The notes under the pieces are model-generated. The model was not told the DNA's origin. It searched no databases and was given only the letters and a program-made list of their open reading frames with translations. The position numbers and the translations under genes are program-made. Of a DNA stretch of 64,000 bases, positions 16,893 to 26,004 are shown one piece after another. Location: contig NZ_CP102286.1 in NCBI RefSeq assembly GCF_025151215.1, positions 2,666,001 through 2,730,000 of the forward strand, in the 5' to 3' direction. Numbering within the stretch: position 1 is the first letter of the stretch; each line of letters starts with the position of its first letter. This DNA is from Parabacteroides merdae ATCC 43184. Lineage in GTDB: Bacteria > Bacteroidota > Bacteroidia > Bacteroidales > Tannerellaceae.

Positions 16893-19574
16893 ATGGAGAA
16901 AAAACATCAGTATCAAGGATTAACCAAACAAGAAGTAGAAGAAAGCAGGCGCCTTCACGGCGAAAATATCCTCACTCCTCCAGAGAAAGCCTCTCTATGG
17001 AGCCAATTTCTTGAAAAATTCAATGACCCGATTATCAAGATCCTATTGGTGGCATGGTTCTTATCCATGATTATCGCCGGCGTACATTGTTGGGGACCAG
17101 AGGCTAAAGGTTTCACTGCCTTCCTCGAACCGATCGGCATATTCTTTGCAATCATGTTAGCATCTTGTGTCGGCTTCTTTTTCGAAGTCAAAGCAAACAG
17201 GGCATTCAATGTTTTAAACACGGTCAATGATGATATTTTCGTGAAGGTGATCCGTGAAGGGAATATCTGCCAAATTCCGCGAAAAGAGGTTGTCGTCGGC
17301 GATATAGTCGTACTTGAAACGGGAGAAGAGGTCCCTGCCGACGGACATTTATTGGAAGCGATCTCCCTCCAGATTAACGAATCGACACTGACCGGCGAAC
17401 CGATCATCAGCAAGACGACAAATGAAGCCGACTTCGACGAAGAAGCGACCTACCCGTCCAATGTTGTCATGCGCGGAACGACCGTCGTTGACGGACACGG
17501 TGTAATGGCAGTGGAGAAAGTCGGCGATGAAACCGGATACGGGAAAGTGTATGAAGGCTCGCAGATAGAAAATAATATCGACACACCGTTGCAGATGCAG
17601 CTGGCAGGGTTGGCAAAGGTGATCAGTAAAGCCGGCTATGCGATTGCTGCCATCACTTTCATTGCGCTGCTGACAAAAGTCTTGCTGTCCTCATCCGGGA
17701 TGCCGGTCATGGACTTGATCTCGCACATCCTGAATATCTTTATGGTAGCCGTCACGTTAATCGTCGTTTCCGTACCGGAAGGCTTGCCGATGAGCGTGAC
17801 ACTCAGCCTTGCACTCAGCATGAACCGCATGCTGAAAACAAACAATCTAGTCCGTAAAATGCATGCCTGCGAAACAATGGGGGCTACCACGGTTATCTGT
17901 ACCGATAAGACCGGGACACTTACGCAAAACCAGATGCAGGTATATCAAACGAACTTTTACAACCTGAAAGACCAGAAATTGGTAGACGATGAACTGAGCG
18001 TGCTAATCAAAGAAGGAATATCGGTCAATTCGACTGCCTTCCTCGATTTCTCCGAAGAAAAGATAAAAACATTGGGGAACCCGACGGAAGCAGCCTTGCT
18101 GCTATGGTTGAACAGCCAACATCAGAATTATCTGGAAATAAGAGAAAATGATCGGATACTGGACCAACTGACATTCTCCACCGAACGGAAATATATGGCA
18201 ACAGTCGTACAATCATCCTTATTGGGCAAACGCGTGCTGTATGTCAAAGGTGCCCCGGAAATCGTACTGGCGAACAGCAATCGGGTGGCTATCGACGGGA
18301 CCTACAAACCGGTAGAAGAATGCAAAGCCGGTATCGAAAAGCAACTGCTGGACTATCAGAACCAAGCTATGCGTACGTTGGGATTCGCCTATCAGATACT
18401 GGAAGACGGGCAGGATGCCACATTTTTCGTGAACGGACGACTGCACAAGACGGACCTTACTTATTTAGGTATCGTCGCTATTTCCGACCCTGTCCGTGCT
18501 GATGTTCCGGCTGCTGTCCAAAGTTGCCTTGATGCCGGCATCGACATCAAGATCGTGACCGGCGACACTCCGGGAACGGCTAAAGAGATCGGACGGCAGA
18601 TCGGAACCTGGAAGACCGGAGACACCGAACGCAACATCATCACCGGCCCAGGCTTCGAAGCCTTGACTGACGAAGAAGCGCTGGATCGCGTGCTCGACTT
18701 GAAGATCATGTGCCGCGCCCGACCGACTGACAAACAACGCCTGGTACAATTGTTGCAACAAAAAGGAGCCGTAGTGGCCGTCACAGGTGACGGTACCAAC
18801 GACGCCCCGGCCCTGAAAGCCGCACAGGTCGGACTATCTATGGGAGACGGAACCTCCGTGGCAAAAGAGGCAAGCGACATCACGATCATAGACAACTCGT
18901 TCAGTAGCATTACCCGTGCGGTGATGTGGGGACGTTCCCTGTACCGGAACATCCAGAAATTCCTGTTGTTCCAGTTGACAATCAATGTGGCGGCCTGTCT
19001 GATCGTCTTATTGGGCTCCCTGTTAGGAACCGAATCTCCGCTCACGATCACCCAGATGCTTTGGGTAAACCTGATTATGGATACATTTGCCGCCGGTGCA
19101 CTGGCTTCGCTGCCGCCTAACGAACGGGTGATGAAAGACAAACCCCGCCGAAGCGGTAAGGACGGCGACTTTATCATTACCCGCCCGATGGCTTACAATA
19201 TTTTCGGTGTCGGTCTCGCATTCGTAATCGTTTTGATGGGATTGTTGCTCCACTTCCATGCACAGGATGGACTGACGCCGCACGACCTATCCTGGTTCTT
19301 CAGTTTCTTCGTGATGCTTCAATTCTGGAATATGTTCAATGCAAAAGCGTTTATGGAAGACCGCTCGGCATTCGCCAACCTCAAAGAGAGCAAGAGTTTC
19401 CTGACGGTGGCCCTGCTTATCATCGCCGGGCAATATCTGATCGTCACGTTCGGCGGCGAAATGTTCAGTGTCGTCCCGTTATCTTGGAAAGACTGGGGAA
19501 CCATTATCGGCTCGACTTCTCTGGTTCTCTGGATCGGAGAGATAGGCCGGTTAATCGAAAGATGGAGAAAATAA
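16893..19574 (+). CDS. Calcium-translocating P-type ATPase, PMCA type
   Basis: An 893-residue P2-type cation pump of the inner membrane. Motifs: the actuator LTGEP, the M4 ion-binding VSVPEGLP, the phosphorylated Asp338 in CTDKTGTLT, the nucleotide-binding KGAPE, the hinge TGD and TGDGTNDAPALK. Ten transmembrane helices are expected, with the M5-M6 region giving N-x-x-M-D-T in NLIMDTFAAGALASLPP, as in Ca2+ exporters. Ca2+ as substrate is by family. It is a single-gene unit ended by the hairpin at 19584-19614. Confidence 0.94.
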   Translation: MEKKHQYQGLTKQEVEESRRLHGENILTPPEKASLWSQFLEKFNDPIIKILLVAWFLSMIIAGVHCWGPEAKGFTAFLEPIGIFFAIMLASCVGFFFEVKANRAFNVLNTVNDDIFVKVIREGNICQIPRKEVVVGDIVVLETGEEVPADGHLLEAISLQINESTLTGEPIISKTTNEADFDEEATYPSNVVMRGTTVVDGHGVMAVEKVGDETGYGKVYEGSQIENNIDTPLQMQLAGLAKVISKAGYAIAAITFIALLTKVLLSSSGMPVMDLISHILNIFMVAVTLIVVSVPEGLPMSVTLSLALSMNRMLKTNNLVRKMHACETMGATTVICTDKTGTLTQNQMQVYQTNFYNLKDQKLVDDELSVLIKEGISVNSTAFLDFSEEKIKTLGNPTEAALLLWLNSQHQNYLEIRENDRILDQLTFSTERKYMATVVQSSLLGKRVLYVKGAPEIVLANSNRVAIDGTYKPVEECKAGIEKQLLDYQNQAMRTLGFAYQILEDGQDATFFVNGRLHKTDLTYLGIVAISDPVRADVPAAVQSCLDAGIDIKIVTGDTPGTAKEIGRQIGTWKTGDTERNIITGPGFEALTDEEALDRVLDLKIMCRARPTDKQRLVQLLQQKGAVVAVTGDGTNDAPALKAAQVGLSMGDGTSVAKEASDITIIDNSFSSITRAVMWGRSLYRNIQKFLLFQLTINVAACLIVLLGSLLGTESPLTITQMLWVNLIMDTFAAGALASLPPNERVMKDKPRRSGKDGDFIITRPMAYNIFGVGLAFVIVLMGLLLHFHAQDGLTPHDLSWFFSFFVMLQFWNMFNAKAFMEDRSAFANLKESKSFLTVALLIIAGQYLIVTFGGEMFSVVPLSWKDWGTIIGSTSLVLWIGEIGRLIERWRK

Positions 19575-19583
19575 ATAAAAAAA

Positions 19584-19620
19584 GAGGGTTGCGCAAAAAA
19601 CTGACGCAACCCTCTTCACT
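19584..19620. terminator. Rho-independent terminator shared by the ATPase and enolase genes
   Basis: A perfect ten-base stem, GAGGGTTGCG/CGCAACCCTC, with an 11-base loop. It has an A-rich run before it and a T-rich stretch after it, and lies between two convergent stop codons. Confidence 0.9.
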
Positions 19621-19646
19621 TACATCTAAATCATTAACAGAGATTC

Positions 19647-20948
<1,302 letters not shown>

Positions 20949-21218
20949 TTATCTTTCGTATAAATATAACAAAAGAGGACGAGGCTTTGTTGGGGAAAGG
21001 GGATCAATATTGTCTATCGCCCCATTTACAACGACATCGACAATTCGATCCGACATTCTAAAGCGTTCATAATGCGATAGAATGTTTATACATAACGAAT
21101 CCCAAAAGGAAATGCCACCTCCCCTACTTTTTCCGAACAAAACTTTCCGGCTTTCAGATAAACGATTATCTTTGTTACACTATCCGGCATTGGATAGCGA
21201 CCTAAAACCTGTCAAACT

Positions 21219-22118
21219 ATGAAATCAGACATGTTTATTGATCCGAAATCGGATTACGCGTTTAAAAGGTTTTTCGGCACTGTGTCGAACAAGGAGCTTA
21301 CAATCGGCTTCCTGAACAGCCTGCTTAACAAGGATATCAAAGATATCATATTCCACAACGTGGAAATGCAAGGCAACAATACTGATAGCAGGAAAGCTGT
21401 ATTCGATTTGTTTTGTGAAGGATCGGATGGAGAGCTTTTCATTGTCGAAATCCAGAAAAAGAGACAAAAGTACTTCTCCGACCGTGTACTTTACTACGCT
21501 TCGTTTGTTATACAAATGCAGGCTGATATAGAAAGCGAGAAGTTCCGGTTGGCAAAGGAGGAGGAGAGAAGACGGTGGAACTATCATATCAACAAAGTGT
21601 ATGTAGTCTGCTTTTTGGACTTCCGGCTCGATACGCGCTACACAGACAAATATCGTTGGGATGTCGTGCGCATGGACCGTGAACTGAAAATTCCGTTCAG
21701 CGAAACACTGAATGAGATCTACTTGGAGCTTCCAAAGTTCAACTTGAACTTTGAGGAATGCGATACGTTTTACAAAAAATTTTTATACACGATGAACAAC
21801 ATAGACATTATGGGACAGTTATCAAAAGAAACAATACAAAACGACAAACTCCTGCGAAAACTCAAAAGCGCTATCGAACTACAACGCATGAGCGCTAAAG
21901 AACGCTTAGCATACGAACTAAGCATTGCAGCCGAACGCGACCTGGCTGCCTGCATGGCTACAAGTTTTGAGGAGGGGGAGGAAAAAGGAATAGCTAAAGG
22001 CATCACCGAAGGAATGCGCAAAATCATCTTGAACATGAAGCAAGCAGGCATGGATCTTGCCACCATCGCCAAAACTGCGGGACTGCCGGAAAAAGAGGTA
22101 GAGGCGCTATTGAAATGA
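21219..22118 (+). CDS. Rpn family / PD-(D/E)XK nuclease-transposase protein
   Basis: A 299-residue member of the recombination-promoting nuclease (Rpn/YhgA, PDDEXK) family. The N-terminus FIDPKSDYAFKRFFG is diagnostic, and the nuclease core shows FDLFCEGSDGELFIVEIQK with the catalytic D and E-x-Q. A C-terminal helix (residues ~240-299) ends in repeated AKGITEGM and a PEKEVEALL motif. These proteins carry out RecA-independent DNA transfer or cleavage and occur in many copies in Bacteroidetes; the substrate here is unknown. A TATCTTTG box is at 21167-21174. Monocistronic, ended by the hairpin at 22167-22206. Confidence 0.9.
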   Translation: MKSDMFIDPKSDYAFKRFFGTVSNKELTIGFLNSLLNKDIKDIIFHNVEMQGNNTDSRKAVFDLFCEGSDGELFIVEIQKKRQKYFSDRVLYYASFVIQMQADIESEKFRLAKEEERRRWNYHINKVYVVCFLDFRLDTRYTDKYRWDVVRMDRELKIPFSETLNEIYLELPKFNLNFEECDTFYKKFLYTMNNIDIMGQLSKETIQNDKLLRKLKSAIELQRMSAKERLAYELSIAAERDLAACMATSFEEGEEKGIAKGITEGMRKIILNMKQAGMDLATIAKTAGLPEKEVEALLK

Positions 22119-22166
22119 ATTACAGCCTTGAAGGATCAAGAAGAACTGCAACGTAATCATATAACG

Positions 22167-22206
22167 AAGCCCTTGCAACCAAACGATTGCAGGGGCTTGT
22201 TTTTTG
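22167..22206 (+). terminator. Rho-independent terminator after the Rpn gene
   Basis: A 12-base stem AAGCCCTTGCAA / TTGCAGGGGCTT (one G-U pair), then a run of T's at 22200-22205. Confidence 0.88.
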
Positions 22207-22459
22207 TCTGCCTCCGGTCTTCACAGAAGGAAGGGCAGAAGAACTTCTTATAATTTCATTAACTTTAGTATTAATATTCACCGCTTGTTCCCCCTCGCGG
22301 GGTAATTGGTCGCTCCCAAGTAACGGCTGCAAGGCCGGCTGTCCGGGAAATACCGCACGGTGATATTTAGAATTATTTGATTATAAAATGTCATATGTCT
22401 GTAAAGGCGGTACGTGAACCGCCCTTACGATAGACAGTATTGTTTTTTAGTATCAACCG
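22207..22459. repeat. Noncoding stretch with GC-rich hairpins, including a REP-like palindrome at 22401-22428
   Basis: Between the Rpn terminator and the surface-protein stop there is no gene. A CCCCC-TCG-CGGGG hairpin lies near 22290-22302. At 22401-22428 an 11-base inverted repeat (GTAAAGGCGGT / ACCGCCCTTAC, one mismatch, six-base loop) with TGTCT/AGACA further out sits just past the minus-strand stop. It could terminate that transcript or be a dispersed palindromic element. Confidence 0.55.
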
Positions 22460-25453
22460 TTATTTAACGATAGCCTTTACAGCTTCTTCACCTTCAACAG
22501 CTACAACTACGATACCCTGCGGAGCAGCGATTGTAGCGTTGTCAGAAGAAACAACCGTGTTAGCCACTACCTGGCCCAAGATGTTGCTGATGACAACTTT
22601 CTTGCCGGCAGCACCGGCAATTGTTACGTTGCCTTCGCCAGATACAACTTTAACTGTTGCAACTTCCACGTCCTCGTTAGCTGTTGCATCGCCTTCGCCC
22701 AATGTAACAACCAGAGCTTTTTCCACCTGATTTGTAAAGCCTAACTTACCGTTCAGGTTGTACAAATAATAATTCGGAGCAGAAATCGGTCTGATTACAT
22801 AGCTGCTTTCAGAAGCTTTCATAATGTAGAACTTGAAGTTATCAACACCACCCAAGCATACATCTTCTTCTTCCTCTTCTGCAACCAAAACAGTCTCGCC
22901 GTTTACAGTCGTAGAGATTGTGTCAAGACCAGCCAATGTTGCCGGACGGAAAATAGCTTTCAAATCGCCATCACTTCCATCTACTTCTGTATAAGAACCT
23001 TCCAAAGCATAGTTTACATTATATACATAATCAGCCTTGTTAGCATCCCAATGAAGCATAGAATCCGTTGCGAAATACAAGAAGTCTCTTGCTTCTTCTT
23101 CACCATTACCTTTAGAGATATAGAAAGAATGGAAATCCTTGTCGATATCAGCTGTATCCAACCAGAATGTCATACCTTCGCCGATAATACCTTCCAAGAT
23201 ACCGTTCTTGTTCTGTTTCACAGCAACAGCACCTTCTTCGCTATTGAATGTAGCGTGACGTGCTACAGCTTCCAATGATTCAGAAAGAGCGTTAAAGTCA
23301 ACCGTTACAGCTGAATAAGGAGCATTCAGTTCATCCAAAGTTGCAGAAGCAGCGTCAAAAACAGCAGTTGTTGTATTTACAGACCATTTGTTAGCATCAT
23401 ACTTAATCAGACCACTGTAATTTACTTCATCATTTCCAGCTGTAATATCAGTTTTGCCCAACTCAATCATAGCATACGTTCCATCTACATTTTTCTTGAA
23501 GAATACACGTTTGGCATCGTCTTTAGCAGTTGCAGCTTTATAATCACTAGTAACACCACCAAAATACTGCTTAGAATTATCGTTCTTCAAATTGTACAGC
23601 AAATAAGAAGTCGCAACGTTTACAACAGAGTCTTTCTGTTTTACATCTGTTCCGTCCAGATAAGCATATTTCATCTTATTTTTTACGCTTTCAGCCTTTT
23701 CAAACATCCACTGAACGCTATAAGCCGGATTGTTGATAGGAACAAAGTAAGGACTAGTACCTTTGTAAGCCATGTACAGCTTTTCAACCGTTACCGAACC
23801 AGTACCGTTGAATACCAATTCAGTCTGCTGGCTCAACTGTGCATCTGTCAATGCCAAGAAACCTTCGCTTTCAGTTGTCGGAGTCAGTTTGACAATCTGA
23901 TATTTCCAGTTACTAATATCGGTCAAGTCCACAGAACCTGCAACAATACCTGTAACAGCAGTACCTGTGCTCAATGCAGCAGTACTGATTGCATATTCGC
24001 CAGCCTTGTCAGTCTTATACATGCTGACAGTGAAAGTCACGTTTGTTTCACGGTTTTTGAATTCGAAGTTACGTCCACTAACAGCAGAAACAACCCACTG
24101 AGCCAACGGAGCATTTACATCTACATCTTCCGGAGCTGCTACGGCTGCGCCGAATGCAGCAGCACCATAAGTCGGGATCAAATATTTGCCATACAAAGAA
24201 GCAGCAGCAGCAGTAGTGTTAGCCGGCTTAGTTCCCAAGAAAGAGATGTTGTAGATAGCAGCATCGTCTGCTTTCAATACGTCAGCAGCAGCAGCCCAAG
24301 TGTTGCTTGTTGTCATAGCCAAAGACAGTTTGTCGGCGTTACCGAAACCAACAGTCGTGATATAAGTCTTGATACCACCTGTAGTCAAAGAGTAAGCACC
24401 TACAAACAAGTTTGAAGCAGCCGTGTTGTCATTACCTTCAACTTTAGCAGAAGCCAATGTAATCGTATATTCACCTTCTGCATTCTGAGGATCGTCTTCT
24501 GAAACAGCAAAAACACCGTTCACGCTTGCAACTTTACCATCTTTCTTAACGTTGTTATCGGCCAACTTGTTACCTTTTACAGTTGTAAAGTCGTAGCCTT
24601 CACCAGTTGCAGCATCCAAGCCTGTGATACCAAAGTTCTTTTCCGGATTCAATACGATAAATGTGGCAGCTTCAACCTGTGCTTTTGTAAAGCCTGTTAC
24701 CAACAGTTTCTTACCGGCAGCGTCAGCTTTAACAAAATACATACCAGATGTTGCAGGAGTAGAAATTACACTTACAGTCAATGCAGCATCTACAGTAGAT
24801 GCATCTACAGCAATCATCTGATCTGCAAACGGATTGACATCCGGATCAGAAACTGCATTTGGGAATGCAAACTTGAAGCCTTGACCGGAAAGGTTGGCGT
24901 TCAAATCATCGACAGTGAGGTCTGTTTTAGCAACCCATGCTGTAGCTGCTGTTCCCGCAGCACTTACATCATATGTCGTAACGGCAGTTGAATTAACTTC
25001 AAATTGACCAGCCAAATTCAAAACTTTCAGTTTTGTAAAATCCAATCCTTTACCTTCTACAGTAAAGATGTTTGTAACAGTTGCAACATCTGTCACATTA
25101 CCACTTAACGCATTACCATTTGCTTTCGTCACATAAAACGGTTTTCCATCAGCTTTCAATGTAAACGTAGAAAAGTCACCAATTGCATTGTAAGCATAAT
25201 CAGCAATTTCAAACAAAGTAGCATTTTCGATAGCAAGATCACCTGTAGCATTATAAGTGGAAACAGCCGTTCCATTTACTTTGTAAGTTTGATCTACTTT
25301 GATGAAACCATTTGTGTTACCTAAGTAGAACTTTGCACCATTCTGCAGATCACCTTTTGCGGCTTCCGCTGTAGGAGCAGCGTTTGCAGAACCAAGCAAC
25401 GCACCTACCATCAGTAAGCCCGCTGTCAAAAGAGTAGAAATCTTCTTGTTCAT
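22460..25453 (-). CDS. Large surface protein, DUF6383-like, with T9SS-type C-terminal domain
   Basis: A 997-residue exported protein. The signal peptide is clear (LLTAGLLMVGALLG, SANAA). The long body is Ala/Val/Thr/Lys-rich with recurring beta motifs of the type GKFYLGN-x-NGF, YLLYNLKN, YAMIELGK and NYYLYNLNGKLGF. The last ~75 residues (VTIAGAAGKKVVISNILGQVV ... APQGIVVVAVEGE) fit a type IX secretion sorting domain, found at the end of DUF6383 proteins known from Parabacteroides. Probably an abundant cell-surface or S-layer-like protein; function unknown. Repetitive sequence at 25507-25538 lies upstream of the start. Confidence 0.75.
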   Translation of the reverse strand: MNKKISTLLTAGLLMVGALLGSANAAPTAEAAKGDLQNGAKFYLGNTNGFIKVDQTYKVNGTAVSTYNATGDLAIENATLFEIADYAYNAIGDFSTFTLKADGKPFYVTKANGNALSGNVTDVATVTNIFTVEGKGLDFTKLKVLNLAGQFEVNSTAVTTYDVSAAGTAATAWVAKTDLTVDDLNANLSGQGFKFAFPNAVSDPDVNPFADQMIAVDASTVDAALTVSVISTPATSGMYFVKADAAGKKLLVTGFTKAQVEAATFIVLNPEKNFGITGLDAATGEGYDFTTVKGNKLADNNVKKDGKVASVNGVFAVSEDDPQNAEGEYTITLASAKVEGNDNTAASNLFVGAYSLTTGGIKTYITTVGFGNADKLSLAMTTSNTWAAAADVLKADDAAIYNISFLGTKPANTTAAAASLYGKYLIPTYGAAAFGAAVAAPEDVDVNAPLAQWVVSAVSGRNFEFKNRETNVTFTVSMYKTDKAGEYAISTAALSTGTAVTGIVAGSVDLTDISNWKYQIVKLTPTTESEGFLALTDAQLSQQTELVFNGTGSVTVEKLYMAYKGTSPYFVPINNPAYSVQWMFEKAESVKNKMKYAYLDGTDVKQKDSVVNVATSYLLYNLKNDNSKQYFGGVTSDYKAATAKDDAKRVFFKKNVDGTYAMIELGKTDITAGNDEVNYSGLIKYDANKWSVNTTTAVFDAASATLDELNAPYSAVTVDFNALSESLEAVARHATFNSEEGAVAVKQNKNGILEGIIGEGMTFWLDTADIDKDFHSFYISKGNGEEEARDFLYFATDSMLHWDANKADYVYNVNYALEGSYTEVDGSDGDLKAIFRPATLAGLDTISTTVNGETVLVAEEEEEDVCLGGVDNFKFYIMKASESSYVIRPISAPNYYLYNLNGKLGFTNQVEKALVVTLGEGDATANEDVEVATVKVVSGEGNVTIAGAAGKKVVISNILGQVVANTVVSSDNATIAAPQGIVVVAVEGEEAVKAIVK

Positions 25454-25506
25454 AATCTAAACTTTAATATTAATAATACAATAATTGAAATGTTCGTCCT
25501 ATATAT

Positions 25507-25538
25507 ATGTACACGCGTTAATAATGTACACGTGTTAA
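25507..25538. promoter_or_regulatory. Tandem 15-bp repeat upstream of the surface-protein gene
   Basis: ATGTACACGYGTTAA occurs at 25507-25521 and again at 25524-25538, 17 bp apart (about 1.6 helical turns). The second copy contains the palindrome ACACGTGT. The position 55-85 bases upstream of the minus-strand start suggests an operator; no binding protein can be named. Confidence 0.5.
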
Positions 25539-25558
25539 CTTTCGTATTTTGATAGCAA

Positions 25559-25586
25559 AAACGATCGTTTTTTTCGTCATTTTTTT
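25559..25586. repeat. AAACGATCGTTT repeat, copy 1
   Basis: AAACGATCGTTT (25559-25570) followed by TTTTCGTCATTTTTT. The same 27 or so bases recur at 25743-25769, where they form the right half of a long palindrome. Confidence 0.7.
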
Positions 25587-25691
25587 CGCCTCTTTTTGGA
25601 GTTCGTGTTGAAAAGGTGGTTTTTTGTCCTTAAATTGCTATCTGATTGATAAGAAAGGATATAGAGATAAGATTTTTTTTCAGGAAAAGGG

Positions 25692-25721
25692 TTGTGGTTT
25701 TAAAAAGTATATGTATTTTTG
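25692..25721 (+). promoter_or_regulatory. Consensus Bacteroidetes promoter facing the palindrome
   Basis: TTG at 25692-25694, a 19-base spacer and TATTTTTG at 25714-25721 match the -33/-7 consensus exactly. Transcription would start around 25726-25730, at the left foot of the palindrome. No annotated plus-strand gene follows; the only reading frame is a 27-codon peptide from 25732 (MTKRNDRFF...), which I do not call as a gene. Confidence 0.5.
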
Positions 25722-25725
25722 TGGT

Positions 25726-25771
25726 GTAAAAATGACGAAAAGAAACGATCGTTTTTTTTCGTCATTTTTAC
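25726..25771. repeat. 46-bp near-perfect palindrome
   Basis: GTAAAAATGACGAAAA (25726-25741) is matched by TTTTCGTCATTTTTAC (25756-25771). Between them, AAACGATCGTTT (25743-25754) is itself a palindrome, leaving one G/T pair as the only irregularity. The whole can fold as an uninterrupted 46-nt hairpin in RNA or a cruciform in DNA. It is copy 2 of the AACGATCGTT repeat. Confidence 0.85.
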
Positions 25772-25800
25772 ATCCACCAAATAGCTCATCTACAGAGATT

Positions 25801-25809
25801 TATCCACAA
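25801..25809 (+). other. DnaA-box-like site
   Basis: TTATCCACA matches the DnaA box consensus TTATNCACA exactly. It is a single copy 30 bp from the palindrome, in the otherwise gene-free 25454-26004 interval, so it may be chance. Between 25810 and 25970 I see nothing else. Confidence 0.35.
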
Positions 25810-25971
25810 AAATAGCATTCTAAAAATTCATTAATACCACTTTCGTTCAAAAATCGGTGCTTTTTAGGGAAAACCCCGATGCCTACTGTGTTTCGAAAGG
25901 GTGCTTGTCCGTCATTGACCCGATGCTTACCGGTCTGTTTTTTGAAGTTTTTCGGATTTTCAGTGAAAAAC

Positions 25972-25995
25972 CTGCCAAAGTCCGCCAAGTCTGCC
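25972..25995. repeat. Inverted partner of the 9-bp repeat in the primase gene
   Basis: CTGCCAAAGTCCGCCAAGTCTGCC, ten bases downstream of the primase stop. Its complement (GGCAGACTT GGCGGACTT TGGCAG) nearly equals the array at 27448-27474, but in the opposite orientation, so the two bracket the ATPase-domain half of the gene. Confidence 0.65.
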
Positions 25996-26004
25996 GGGGC
26001 CTTT

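Noticed and set aside
21225..21587. A minus-strand frame opposite the Rpn gene as a possible antitoxin
   Set aside because: Coding signal belongs to the Rpn frame, and antisense frames of this length are common in the window.
25732..25815. A 27-codon peptide starting in the palindrome (MTKRNDRFF...)
   Set aside because: The start codon is buried in a perfect hairpin and there is no ribosome-binding site; the signal is better explained as structure.
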